Of a DNA stretch of 64,000 bases, positions 19,199-28,929 are shown one piece after another. How positions within the stretch are numbered: position 1 is the first letter of the stretch; each line of letters begins with the position of its first letter. Both the position numbers and the translations under genes were made by a program. Origin of the DNA: Symbiodinium natans (lineage: Eukaryota; Sar; Dinophyceae; Suessiales; Symbiodiniaceae); the NCBI GenBank assembly GCA_905221605.1, contig CAJNDS010002304.1, positions 126,001 through 190,000 on the forward strand. Reading direction: 5' to 3'. The notes beneath the pieces are model-generated. The model saw only the letters and a program-made list of their open reading frames with translations. It made no database searches and was not told where the DNA came from.

Positions 19199-21360
19199 CT
19201 ACTGGGCCTTCGAGGCCACGGTCATTCGCTGGATGGCCGCCAGGAGCTCCGCGCGTGACGCGGATGCGGCAAGTAAGGCCGAAAGCTCCTCCCAAGGGCT
19301 GCGGAGAGTTGTGTGTGGCTTCCTTATAAAAGTTCCCCTTTGAACCTTATAAGAGGTCTTTCTTTTGCTTGCTTTTCTGAATGTTGGGCCGAAGCCCTAT
19401 GAAACCATAAGCCCTGAGTTGGCTCACGTGGTTCCCTTGTGCCTGTCTGGTGTTCTTTCAACCCGACATGCACCTCAACTTCGCCAAACTGAGTCCTCAT
19501 TCTGGCGCAGGGCGGTTTCCAAGTCCCAAGTCACCGGAGTAAACCTTGACAGCGCGATTTCTGCGTCCAAAGCGAACGGTATTCGGAGCTGCAAGCTCTG
19601 AGCGCTGCAACCTCCCATGGCTCCCGAAACCTTGCGCGCAAACAGAACCTTAATGGAGCTGAGGAGCAGCACTTGGTCACTTCCTGTGGAGCACTCGGTG
19701 ATGAAACGAAGCCGGGGGTCCGTCCCGCCACCTCCGCCAAGCTTTCGGGGGCGAAAGCCAGTCAGGGCGGAGCAAGATGGACACATTCAACCGCGCCGTT
19801 CAGACGTCTCAGAACTTCCTATCACTTCATATCACTTCTAGGTGCCAATAATAAACATGACTCATAATCATCATCATCATAATCATGATAATAATTAATA
19901 AGAAGAAGAATCCACGAGGTATCTCGGCACCCCTGGGGCCTTCAGCGTCCCTCTCCGCCAGAGCCGATGACACGGCTCGGCGAGCTGCAGATGAGAAGGG
20001 CTGCCCACGAGCCGTGAGCTCGTTGAACCTCGGGGTTTAGGGTGTAGGGTTGAGGGTTGAGGGTTTAGGGTTTAGGGGTGAGCTCATTGAACCTGAGCGC
20101 TACCAGGGTACCTAGCCATAAGTTCCCTAAGTCCAGCTTCCTAGGCTATCAGGAGGTTCTACGTGCGGTTCTAATTACTTACTAAGTACCACGAACCTCC
20201 AAGTACGATTGCGTAAAGGGCGGCGCAGTGGGAGACCGAAGACAGGCAACTGCAACGGCGGGAGCCTCCCTAAACCCTAAACCCTAAACCCTAAACCCTA
20301 AACCCTAAACCCTAAACCCTAAACCCTAAACCCTAACCCCCAACCCCTAAACCCTAACAGAACTTAAAGGTAGCGCAGCTGGGGCCACAAAGAAAGGCGC
20401 GTATGCCCAGAACCAAGCCCGGTGACCGAGACCGCCGAAAAGGCTGACGCCGGGTTCGGCGATTTTTGGGGCTCACAGAAATGCGTTGGGAAGCCCGGGG
20501 TGGTTTCTGGGCTACTATTTGCTTAAGACCCCTAAACGAAAAACAACAATCCCTATATTACCCTTAAATAGGGAAGAATGGATTTATCTTTTCGGGGTTC
20601 TTAAGCAACTAGTAGTGGGGTAGGTACCCGGAGAGAACTCGTGACTGTCTCCTCCTTTAGCCTGCCTTGCGTGGTCCGTCGGAGTCTTCATGCCAAGTGA
20701 CAGCTGCTTGACTCTGACCAGGAGGATGTGCCAGTTGATGGCTTCCGCCACATCTCCAGAGGCGCCGGTGCAGATCTTCAGCCGCCCCAGAGAAATCCAG
20801 GCTCGGGAGCCACCGGCACCGGGAAGCCTCGAATTCTGGGGAAGCTATAGAGGCTAGTGTAACGGAGACCGGACCTCTTTTCAGCTCTGCTTGGTTTTAG
20901 GCAAATGGCGAGGACCTCTTTACAGCTCTGCTTGGTTTTAAGGAGCTTCTGAAGATATCTCGCCCATGTCTTGTGAGTCAAGGGACGGGGCTGCTTCCGT
21001 GTCCCTGCGCCTGCGCTTCGCAGGGTGAGGCTCAGGCTCCGCATCCCGTGGAGCTGAGGTCATGTCCTGTTGGTGAAGATTAAGAAGCCAAGGCAGCTGA
21101 TGCCTTCCCTGAGGCTCTAAGGACCCCTATTCTCGGGTTTTTGGGCCCCGAAGGCCTTCCTAAATAAGGCTTTTGGGCTATTTTGAGCCCAAGGGATTTT
21201 GAAGCCCAAGAAACAGAGCAAGCAGCGACTATCTTCGGCGAGGGCTCGGCTGCACTGTCCGGGCCCGCCCCGGACATGGCAAGCAAAGAGCTGCCGCAGC
21301 CTTCGTCCTCGGTCAGCACCACGCCTTTGGCGCGCACATCGTCGACGACCTAGCGGCTGA
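19199..21360 (-). CDS. unknown multi-exon protein with basic NLS-like motif
   Basis: Unrecognised gene assembled from minus-strand exon blocks. About 21.35-21.22 kb: AKGVVLTEDEGCGSSLLAMS. 21.07-20.94 kb: after a CAACAG acceptor, MTSAPRDAEPEPHPAKRRRR, with PAKRRRR a likely nuclear-localisation signal. 20.79-20.66 kb: KICTGASGDVAEAINWHILL and VKQLSLGMKTPTDHARQAK. About 20.03-19.92 kb: RFNELTARGQPFSSAARRAV. 19.74-19.48 kb: DPRLRFITECSTGSDQVLLL and ALDAEIALSRFTPVTWDLET. 19.29-19.20 kb: WEELSALLAASASRAELLAA, ending VASKAQ and a stop. The second block could instead be the true start. Its introns hold a telomere-like array and two inverted-repeat elements. A nuclear protein is inferred only from the basic motif. 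Confidence 0.45.
20034..20077. repeat. TTTAGGG-type tract
   Basis: Units GTTTAGGGTGTAGGGTTGAG and later GGTTTAGGG, in an intron of the NLS-motif gene, opposite in orientation to the larger CCCTAAA array at 20267. Confidence 0.8.
20151..20204. mobile_element. internally deleted inverted-repeat element (same ends as 24.0-24.2 kb element)
   Basis: The right end, reverse-complemented, reads ACTTGGAGGTTCGTGGTACT. It matches the ends of the intron-borne element at 24034-24180 (ACTTGGAGGTTCATGGTACT) at all but one of 20 positions. The left end GGAGGTTCTACGTGC is a degraded inverted copy. It lies in an intron of the NLS-motif gene. Confidence 0.6.
20267..20360. repeat. longest uninterrupted CCCTAAA array
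   Basis: About ten perfect CCCTAAA units followed by CCCTAACCCCC variants, in an intron of the NLS-motif gene. Confidence 0.95.
20512..20615. mobile_element. MITE-like element with ~25-bp terminal inverted repeats
   Basis: The left end CTACTATTTGCTTAAGACCC and the right end read in reverse, CTACTAGTTGCTTAAGAACC, are inverted repeats with few mismatches. The interior is AT-rich (CCCTATATTACCCTTAAATA). It is about 104 bp, non-coding, and lies between two exon blocks of the NLS-motif gene, so probably within an intron. Confidence 0.75.
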
Positions 21361-21369
21361 CTGCGGCAG

Positions 21370-22077
21370 ACTGCATGTAGAAAATCATAGATATACATAC
21401 ATATATTTACTATATAATATTAATAGAAATATATGTACATATATACATATATATCTATATATATATATATATATATATGGCGGCTCTGGAGTTCAGTGGT
21501 GTGGTGCTGGCAACCATTAAGTCATTTGTGCCCACTTGCTTCTGGGCACTGTGCGATCGCGACATCCACACTCTCGAGCACAGCAGATGCCCGTGCTCAT
21601 ATCACAACCCCGGGGATGAACTTCCAGAACAGGATAACTGGGTCAACGTGATCGCAACAAACTCCAAGGGCGGCCATGCTTCAATGTGCGAACCCCACAT
21701 AATGAATTCGATCAAAGAAGCAAATACAAGCAAAGATACATAAAGTCAATACAAGTAAATTTTGACTGATGCCACCACCTTACGTTCGCGACTTAGCGCG
21801 GCCTCCGTGACCATCATGGCGCTGCCGGCGTCCAGCCCCACCATTGGAGCGCCTGCTAATGGAGTCGGTTCCGACTGACAGAATTTCACGATAACCTCTG
21901 AGATCCCGAGGATCAGGTGGAAGTCTAAATTCCCAAGCCTCCAAAACTTACCAAGAACACAAGACTAATGTTGTTGGCCGTGCACCACCAGCTAGCCACT
22001 ACTCAACCCTGCCAAAAGAGGCACGTGCCTGCAGGTCAACTCTGCAAAGTCAATTCTCAGCATGTCTCAGCCAAACG
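21370..22077. other. spacer with TA-rich run
   Basis: Contains an AT microsatellite (21372-21478). The plus-strand open frame over 21477-21743 has no recognised homologue. I see no supported gene. Confidence 0.35.
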
Positions 22078-23080
22078 TCATGGAGCCGCATGAGCATGGC
22101 CTCCCAGGCAAGCATTGGAGCGGGCGTAGGCCAACAGCACCTCCGCTGCCCGGCACGAAAGCTCCAGCACTCTCTCCTCAGCAAGGTGCTTGTCAGGCGT
22201 TACGCTGCTCCAAGGGTGCTGGCAGTTGTGGGGCAAAGCGCGACCCAGACATACACACCAATATACACACTGATATGACAATGAACACTCCTGATGGGAT
22301 CGAGAAAATTCACACTTTCGAGCCTGAGAATGGCATTCCGAATCCGATGCCGTCGAGCGTCAGCCCTCTTCTCCCGTGATTCCTCCAGAAGCTCTAACCA
22401 CAAGGCCTTGGCCCGCTTTGTCTCCTCCGTGACGCCCCAGCCTTCGCAGGGCTTCTGGTCCGGATCGGTTTTACCTGACGGAGCACAACTGGTGACTTTA
22501 AGTACAGTAGACCATGTTGGACTGTTTGACTGTAGCAGCATCTGACAGTTGATGTGCAGTAAGCCACTCTGTAAGCTGACGTGCATTTCTGTTGCGCATT
22601 GCCCTCAAATGCTCTCTCTTTCTGTCTCAAACTTCGTTTCCAAGCCGCCCAGGTCCGGGAGTCCGAAGGCATCTGCTTGAGCTGATTGTGCCGCCTCTGC
22701 TTCCCGCCTGAGGGCAGATAGCGGAGGCTTTCATACGAGTGCCGAGTACCCTTTTTTAACCCAGGACTGCTGGTGCCGAGTACCCTAAACCCCAAACCCT
22801 AAACCCATGATAAGCCATGCCTCCGCTCGGCTGCTGACTGATCACCACGTCCATCTTGACTTCCAGTCCTTTGCAGATCCTCGTCGTAGGTTGCACGCTT
22901 TTGCGCGTCTGACAGGACCTCGAATGCCTCAACGACCTTGAGAAATTCATCTGCGCTTCCACCTTTGTCCGGATGTGTGGCCAGTGCTAGATGTCGGTAT
23001 GCTTGTCGAATCTGGGCATTGTCAGCCTGTCGGCTCACACCCAAAACGTTGTAAAGCGTCTGACTGGCCGCGAGCTTCAT
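22078..23080 (-). CDS. J-domain (DnaJ/HSP40-type) co-chaperone
   Basis: The first exon (about 23080-22875) encodes a complete J domain: SQTLYNVLGVSRQADNAQI, then RQAYRHLALATHPDKGG with the invariant HPD loop that stimulates Hsp70 ATPase activity, then FEVLSDAQKRATYDEDLQ. The start is taken as MKLAASQ; the frame stays open further upstream. Downstream blocks that probably belong to the same gene are about 22.71-22.61 kb (after CCTCAG: REAEAAQSAQADAFGLPDL), about 22.45-22.30 kb (VTEETKRAKALWLELLEESR, highly charged) and 22.20-22.08 kb (HLAEERVLELSCRAAEVLLA, ending GGHAHAAP and a stop). No J-domain-associated zinc finger or transmembrane segment is seen, so it is a type III (J-domain-only) protein. 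Exon junctions after the first are inferred. Confidence 0.75.
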
Positions 23081-23419
23081 CTCATTGGCGGGTTGTGAGC
23101 CATGCACCGCATGCCGTGCTTACCCGTGCCGGCTCATGCTCATGTATCTAGCAGACTGCTCGTCTCAGCTGTTGGAGCATGTAACTATCTTGTATCTCAC
23201 TCGGCGCGTGCTGTAGATCCAATGGCTGAGGCACATCGCGACACATTGCCATTGCCAATGTGCAGAGACTGCTCTACATTTTGCCACACCATTTGCCACC
23301 CCTAATCTCCATACCTCCCATCCCGGCAACTGCTCTGAAGCCCTGTCCGCTCCCTTCAGTTCAGGCAGTGTGCGTGCGCCATGTTTCCGAACGGATTCGC
23401 CCCACGCTCTCTGATGCCT

Positions 23420-23780
23420 GCTGAGTGCAGGTAGCCCCCCCGCTAGTGGTTCCAAAGACCACTACCGCTCCTGACAAGAAGTCCCAGGATGTCCCAGGTG
23501 AAACGCAGGAGGGTCGGGAGCGAGAACCAAGATGCGTAACAAATACCGTATATACCTTTGTATGTATGCGTATATATATATATAATATACTATATGCAAT
23601 ATGCAATATACATGTATGCATACATACATATGATCTATATATATATACACATACATACAATATGAAGCTCTGTCTGCACCTGGGTTGACAGCTATTCGGC
23701 CCCCTGCCTGGCGCACAGCACTCGACCCCGCGGTGCCGCGCGCCCACGCAAGGCTTCAATGAATTAGCGATCACAGACCA
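23420..23780. repeat. 3'-flank segment shared with the other ribonucleotide reductase copy
   Basis: Several stretches match the segment at 28505-28700 in the same order and distance from the gene end: the GCTCCTGAC...AGGATGTCCC(A/C)GGTGA region and CTCGACCCCGCGG. It marks the spacer of the tandem duplication. A TA/ACAT microsatellite (23567-23660) interrupts it here only. Confidence 0.65.
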
Positions 23781-23922
23781 GGAGGATCCAACTGGTTTAG
23801 GGTTTAGGGTTCAGGGGTTTCGGGTTTGGGAGTTTTCTTGCATGACCACGTGTTTTTGCAATAAAGACAACCCGTCCATGGATCGACGAGGAAGTTGCAG
23901 CGAATTGGGTGCAAAAGCTAAC

Positions 23923-26900
23923 TTAGGCGCTGCAGTTCACGCAGCTGTACTTTGGCCCTTCAGCTTTGAGCGCTTCGATTGCCTTGGGAGGGCCACAAGA
24001 CATCCCCAACCTTGTCACGGCCCCCAATGTCACTACTTGGAGGTTCATGGTACTCATTAACCAATTAAAACTGTACTTCTAACCCACTTATTAGCCCCTT
24101 AAGTGCCCTAATTTACTAATATTAGACGTACAGCTATAAGCACAGTAATTGGGCAATAAGTACCATGAACCTCCACAAGTATGTGTCCAGCTGAGGAGCA
24201 GAGGCCTCCAAGCCTTTCGTGACAGACGCCGCTGTCGAGGCGTCGGAGTCAGAGGCCAAGGACTTCTCGGGCCTAACTAGTTCGCGAGTTGTTTTTCTCT
24301 ACATGAAGCATTCTGCCAACCCCAGTATCAAGATCGGATGCTTAGACGACTGGACCGCTCTCCTGCCTGGCGGTCTTGGTCAGCTTCTGAACATCCACGG
24401 TGAACTTGATGGCATCTGCGGCCGCCTTTGTGCGGAGGTAGTAGAGGCCCATCTTCAATCCCAGCTGCCAGCCATGGAAATGCATGGAGGACAGTTTGGC
24501 GGTGGTCACATCCGTCATGTGGATGTTCAGTGACTGCGACTGGTCGATGTAGGCGCCGCGGTCGCCGGCCATATCCAGGACGACCTTCTGCCTGATCTCC
24601 CAAACCGTCTTGTACAACTCCTTGAGGTCCTGGGGCAGGTCCATCTTCTGCACGCTGCCGTTGTGCGCGACCAGCTGCACGCGGAGTTCCTCGTTCCACA
24701 AGCCGCGCTGGATGAGATCCTTAAGCAGGTGCCGGTTCACCTGCACGAACTCTCCTGAGAGCACTCGGCGCACGTAGAGGTTCTGAGTGTAGGGCTCGAA
24801 GGACTCGTTGTTGCCAAGGATCTGGGCTGTGCTGGCCGTCGGCATGGGTGCCACGAGCAGGGAGTTCCGCAGCCCGAAACGGGTGATGCGTGTCTTCAGG
24901 CCGGCCCAGTCCCAGCGTCCGCTGCGTGGCTGCCGGTCCCAGAGATCGTACTGCAGGAGACCTTTGCTCGCAGGGCTGCCTGCATAGGTCTCATATGGGC
25001 CGCAGGTCTCTGCAAGTTCACAGGAGGCCTCACAGGCCGCAAAGTAGATTGTTTCGAAGATGTCCTCGTTCAGGCGCCTTGCCTCCTCGCCCTCGAAGGG
25101 CAGCTTCATGATCAGGAAGGCGTCTGCCAGGCCCTGCACTCCCAAGCCCACGGGCCTATGGCGGAGATTGGACTTGCGAGCCTCTGGTACCGGGTAGTAG
25201 TTCCGGTCGATGACTTTGTTCAGGTTCCGCGTCACCACCTTGGTCACCTCATAAAGCTGCTGGAAGTCATAAGTGCCCTCGGCGCTGGCAAAGGCTGGCA
25301 AGGAGATGGAGGCAAGGTTGCACACTGCCACCTCATCCTTCGAGGTGTACTCAATGATCTCTGTACACAAGTTGGAGCAGTGGATGGTGCCGAGGTTCTG
25401 CTGGTTGGACTTGCGGTTCGCATGGTCCTTGTACAGCATGTAAGGCGTCCCAGTCTCCATCTGGGACTCGAGGATTCGGAACCAGAGCTGCTGCGCCTTC
25501 ACCGTCTTGCGGCCCTTGCCTTGGGTTTCCAGCCGAGCATACAGCTCGTCGAACTCGTCGCCCCAAACATCCATCAGCCCCTTGCCCGTCTCCTCATCGT
25601 AGGCCTCGTTCGGGCAGAACAGCGTCCAGTCTTGATTGTCCTTCACCCGCTTCATGAAGAGATCGGGGATCCAGAGCCCGTAGAAGAGATCTCGGGCACG
25701 CTGCTCCTCCTTGCCGTGGTTCTTCCGAAGCTCCAGGAAGTCGAAGACATCCGCATGCCAGGGCTCCAGGTACATGGCAAAAGATCCCTTCCTCTTGCCC
25801 CCGCCCTGGTCCACGTACCTGCTGGGAGCATTATCTTCTCATTAAAGGGGTGCTGCGGGCCCAAGATGGGGTGGGTGGGGGATCGATTCAACGAAGGGTC
25901 CCGACCCCCTTACCCCGTGATCAAATGTGACTTGGCTACATGTTAATCACCGGTTTTCGGTTGGGCGCTTAGGGATCGTGGTAGCCCAAGATAGCGCGGC
26001 ATGGGAGGTATCAAGTGGCATCGCGGCCGCTTCAACTCCTTGGCACATCCAATGACCCAGTCTGTCCCACCATGGCGAATGGAATCACGGATTCTCAACA
26101 GCACGCGGCCGCAATTGCGACCAGCACACCATTTGGGCAACAAGCTTGTACCCCACCGCACAGTAACTATGCGAACAAAAGCTTGGCAACCCTGGAGAAA
26201 ACCATGAATTCCCATCGGTTGGCCATAAGAGGGAGCTCTTCTTCTTCCTCTTTCTTTCTCGCCCTCCTCTACGACTCGATGCACGTATATCTTCCTCTCA
26301 CGATGCTTGCTGGCTGTGTCCCAGTCTGTGTAGCTCGTATCGAGCACTCCTGGTGGCGGGTAAGCTAAGTCTCTGCTTCTGCCAGGCACGGAAATGAACA
26401 TTCCCCTCCCGAGTCTCTCCGTGGCTCTTCTCCCCTTCGGTCTTATCCAAGAATCATTGAAGCAACTGGTGTCTGCACTTCTTCTCGCCGTGACAATGGC
26501 CAGTCGCAGGGCTCAGGGGAGTTTGGGTCGATTCTGGTCCCCTGTTAAGTTTCACAGCTTGAGAACCCTCCCTTCCTTTCCTTCTTTCCTTCTTTCCTTC
26601 TTTCCTTCTTTCCTTCTTTCCTTCTTTCCTTCTTTCCTTCTTTCCTTCTTTCCTTCTTTCCTTCTTTCCTTCTTTCCTTCTTTCCTTCTTTCCTTCTTTC
26701 CTTCTTTCCTTCTTTCCTTCTTTCCTGCTTTCCTGCTTTCCTTCTTTCCTTCTTTCCTTCTTTCCTTCTTTCCTTCTTTCCTTCTTTCCTTCTTTCCTTC
26801 TTTCCTTCTTTCCTTCTTTCCTTCTTTCCTTCTTTCCTGCTTTCCTTCTTTCCTTCTTTCCTTCTTTCCTTCTTTCCTTCTTTCCTTCTTTCCTTTCCTC

Positions 26901-28251
26901 TTTCCTTCTTTCCTTCTTTCCTTCTTTCCTTCTTTCCTTCTTTCCTTCTTTCCTTCTTTCCTTCTTTCCTTCTTTCCTTCTTTCCTTCTTTCCTTCTTTC
27001 CTTCTTTCCTTCTTTCCTTCTTTCCTTCTTTCCTTCTTTCCTTCCTTCCTTCCTTCCCTCCTTCCTTCCCTCCTTCCTGGCTTCCTGGCTTCCTTGCTTT
27101 CCTGCTTCCTTGCTTCCTTCCTTCCTTGCTGCGAGTTTGTGGACTCCCGCTGCCGTGGCTATTGTGCAGTGTTACGCAGCTGTTTCGGATGAGACCCTGT
27201 TGTAGCTACGAGGAGTTCCTTCTTTCCCATGATATCGACTCACTTCATGTCGCAATTGCCCTCAACCTGCCTCGCTGTCTCATTGAAGTTGCGGAGCATG
27301 GGCACAAGGCCGTTGCTGTGGCCGTTGGTGCCCCTGATGTAGGAGCCGCTGGCGCGCACGTTTGAGATAGCCACGCCGATCCCACCGGCAGACTTGGAGA
27401 TGGAGGCGCACTGCTTCAGCGTGTCGTAGATGCCTTCGATGCTGTCGTCTTGCATCTTTAGCAGAAAGCAAGAGGACATCTGCGGCTGGGGCGTTCCGGC
27501 ATTGAAGAGGGTCGGGGTCGCGTGCGTGAAGAACTTCCGGGACATCAGGTCGTACCTGGGTGCAGGCTCAGACAAACAATAACAAGCTCAGAAGTCTTGC
27601 CATTCCTGGTTTGGCGAGGCTACGTCTACGTTTGAGCCGGCGTTCGCTGCATGCCGTTACAAACATTTCGCCTGGCCGCGTCTCTAGGGCAGCACGGATG
27701 TCCCCCGTGTGGATACCGCAGGCTGCCCGCATGATCATGTGCTGCGGCCTCTCCACGATCTTCCCATGAACGCGCAGGAGGTAGGACTTCTCCAGAGTTT
27801 TGAATCCAAAGTAGTCGTAGCCCAGATCTCTCTTGTAATCGATGGCCTGGTCGAGGGCCTCCGCGTTGGCCTGGACGAACTGCCAGACGTCCTCAGCCAA
27901 GAGAGCCGCGGGCCTGCCCTGCTTGTCCACGTAGTTGTGCAGGACCTTGCACGTCTCGTAGAAAGAGTCCGAGGTGTTCTTGTGCAGGTTTGATACCGCG
28001 ATCCGCGCTGCCAGGGTAGAGAAGTCCGGGTGCTTCTGCGACATGTACGCGCACGTCTCGGCCGCCAGGGTGTCCACCTCCGACGTGGAGATGCCGTTGT
28101 AGAAGCCCTCGACCACCTTCTGTGTCACGGGCACGGGGTCAACGAAACGGGGATCCAAGCCTTCGCAAAGCGTCTTGATGCGTCGGGTGATGGCGTCAAA
28201 CTTCACCTCCTGGCTTTGACCGTCCCGCTTCACCACGTACATGGGCGCCAT
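23923..28251 (-). CDS. RNR1: ribonucleoside-diphosphate reductase large subunit, tandem copy 1 (five exons)
   Basis: Class I ribonucleotide reductase alpha subunit, which reduces NDPs to dNDPs with the small subunit. Exons: 28251-27680, 27555-27271, 25818-24367, 24272-24200, 23982-23923; these sum to 813 residues, full length for the family. Seen: N-terminal ATP-cone ([20 protein letters not shown]), [20 protein letters not shown] plus the active-site Cys of SSCFLL, the catalytic block [20 protein letters not shown] (Asn, Cys, Glu), [16 protein letters not shown], and the redox CxxC tail YSCVNCSA. All four introns start GC and end AG. Intron 2 (1452 nt) holds a long CCTTCTTT microsatellite; intron 4 is an inverted-repeat element absent from copy 2. 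The start is the ATG of [10 protein letters not shown], conserved in both copies. Long plus-strand open frames opposite it are shadows. Confidence 0.95.
23983..24199 (-). mobile_element. introner-like element forming intron 4 of ribonucleotide reductase copy 1
   Basis: A 217-nt intron (GC donor, AAG acceptor) in the C-terminal coding region, absent from the otherwise collinear copy 2. Inside it, 24034-24057 (ACTTGGAGGTTCATGGTACT...) and 24155-24180 are inverted repeats matching at 23 of 24 positions apart from a 2-nt insertion. The interior is AT-rich and non-coding. The exon flanks share GC. Confidence 0.85.
26571..27125. repeat. CCTTCTTT octamer microsatellite (~490-550 bp)
   Basis: Near-perfect CCTTCTTT repeats with rare CCTGCTTT variants, degrading into CCTT/CCCT and CCTGG units at the right end. 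It lies in intron 2 of ribonucleotide reductase copy 1 (polypurine on the coding strand); copy 2 has a 113-nt intron without it. The 323-codon Ser/Phe/Leu open frame across it is an artefact. Confidence 0.97.
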
Positions 28252-28299
28252 GGACACTAAGAATGTTAGGGGCAATCTTTTCCCAAGTGGACCAGCTGA

Positions 28300-28322
28300 A
28301 ATGCTTTGAGCCATATAGCCAT
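28300..28322 (-). promoter_or_regulatory. possible relic spliced leader and trans-splice acceptor upstream of ribonucleotide reductase copy 1
   Basis: The minus strand reads TATGGCTCAAAGCATTTCAG about 50 nt upstream of the ATG. Copy 2 has TGGTGCCAAGCATTTCAG at the same place. TGGCTCAA equals the 3' part of the dinoflagellate spliced leader (…TTTTGGCTCAAG), and CATTTCAG is a good AG acceptor. The match is short, so this is suggestive only. Confidence 0.4.
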
Positions 28323-28504
28323 TTAATGGGCGGCATCGGCCTGAGTTTTGGCGCGGTGTCGGCGCAACTGGAACTTCTCATATTCTCACGATGGCCAAAA
28401 TCAGTCAGACACAGATGCGGGATGCTGTGCAATGGGGATGGTGGTCGCTGGCGCTGAACGGCACCTTTTTTGTCCGAATGGAGGCTTCCCCTGGGCACCT
28501 CCGA

Positions 28505-28700
28505 CAGCTTGGAAGTAGACGTCTGGCGTCTGCTGATCGCAGGCGCTCCTCCCGCCAGTGGCCTCAAGATGCCCACTGCTCCTGACTTAACAGGATGTCC
28601 CCGGTGATACATAGGAGGATCAAGAGGAAGAAGGTGTTTGTGGTGTTCACACACCTTGCTTTCCACCCCCTGGTCCCGCGTGCAGCTCGACCCCGCGGCC
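28505..28700. repeat. 3'-flank segment of ribonucleotide reductase copy 2, shared with 23.42-23.78 kb
   Basis: Homologous spacer downstream of copy 2 and upstream of copy 1 (see the partner segment). It shows that the tandem duplication unit included flanking DNA, not only the coding part. Confidence 0.65.
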
Positions 28701-28929
28701 GCATGCGGCTAAATGGATCTCGGCGCTTCAGCAAATCGAACTTCGGAAGCCGGAGGTGGGGCATGCGGGGAAAGCTTGACATGTTTGTGTCTACATGTCA
28801 TATCATTTCGAGTGGTTCTGAGTGGGGGGATTGTTATCTGGCCCACACCCGCACTCAGCGGCCTCCTTGATGAAGATTCGCAGGTCCAGAGATCGCAAAT
28901 TAAGAGCGAATTGGGGTGCAAACGCTGGC

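Noticed and set aside
25158-25946. 262-codon plus-strand open frame (and the similar one at 29854-30561)
   Set aside because: Antisense shadow of the highly codon-biased ribonucleotide reductase exon; it recurs at the same place in both copies only because the exon does.
26394-27365. 323-codon plus-strand open frame rich in Ser/Phe/Leu/Pro
   Set aside because: It is a translation of the CCTTCTTT microsatellite within an intron of ribonucleotide reductase copy 1.
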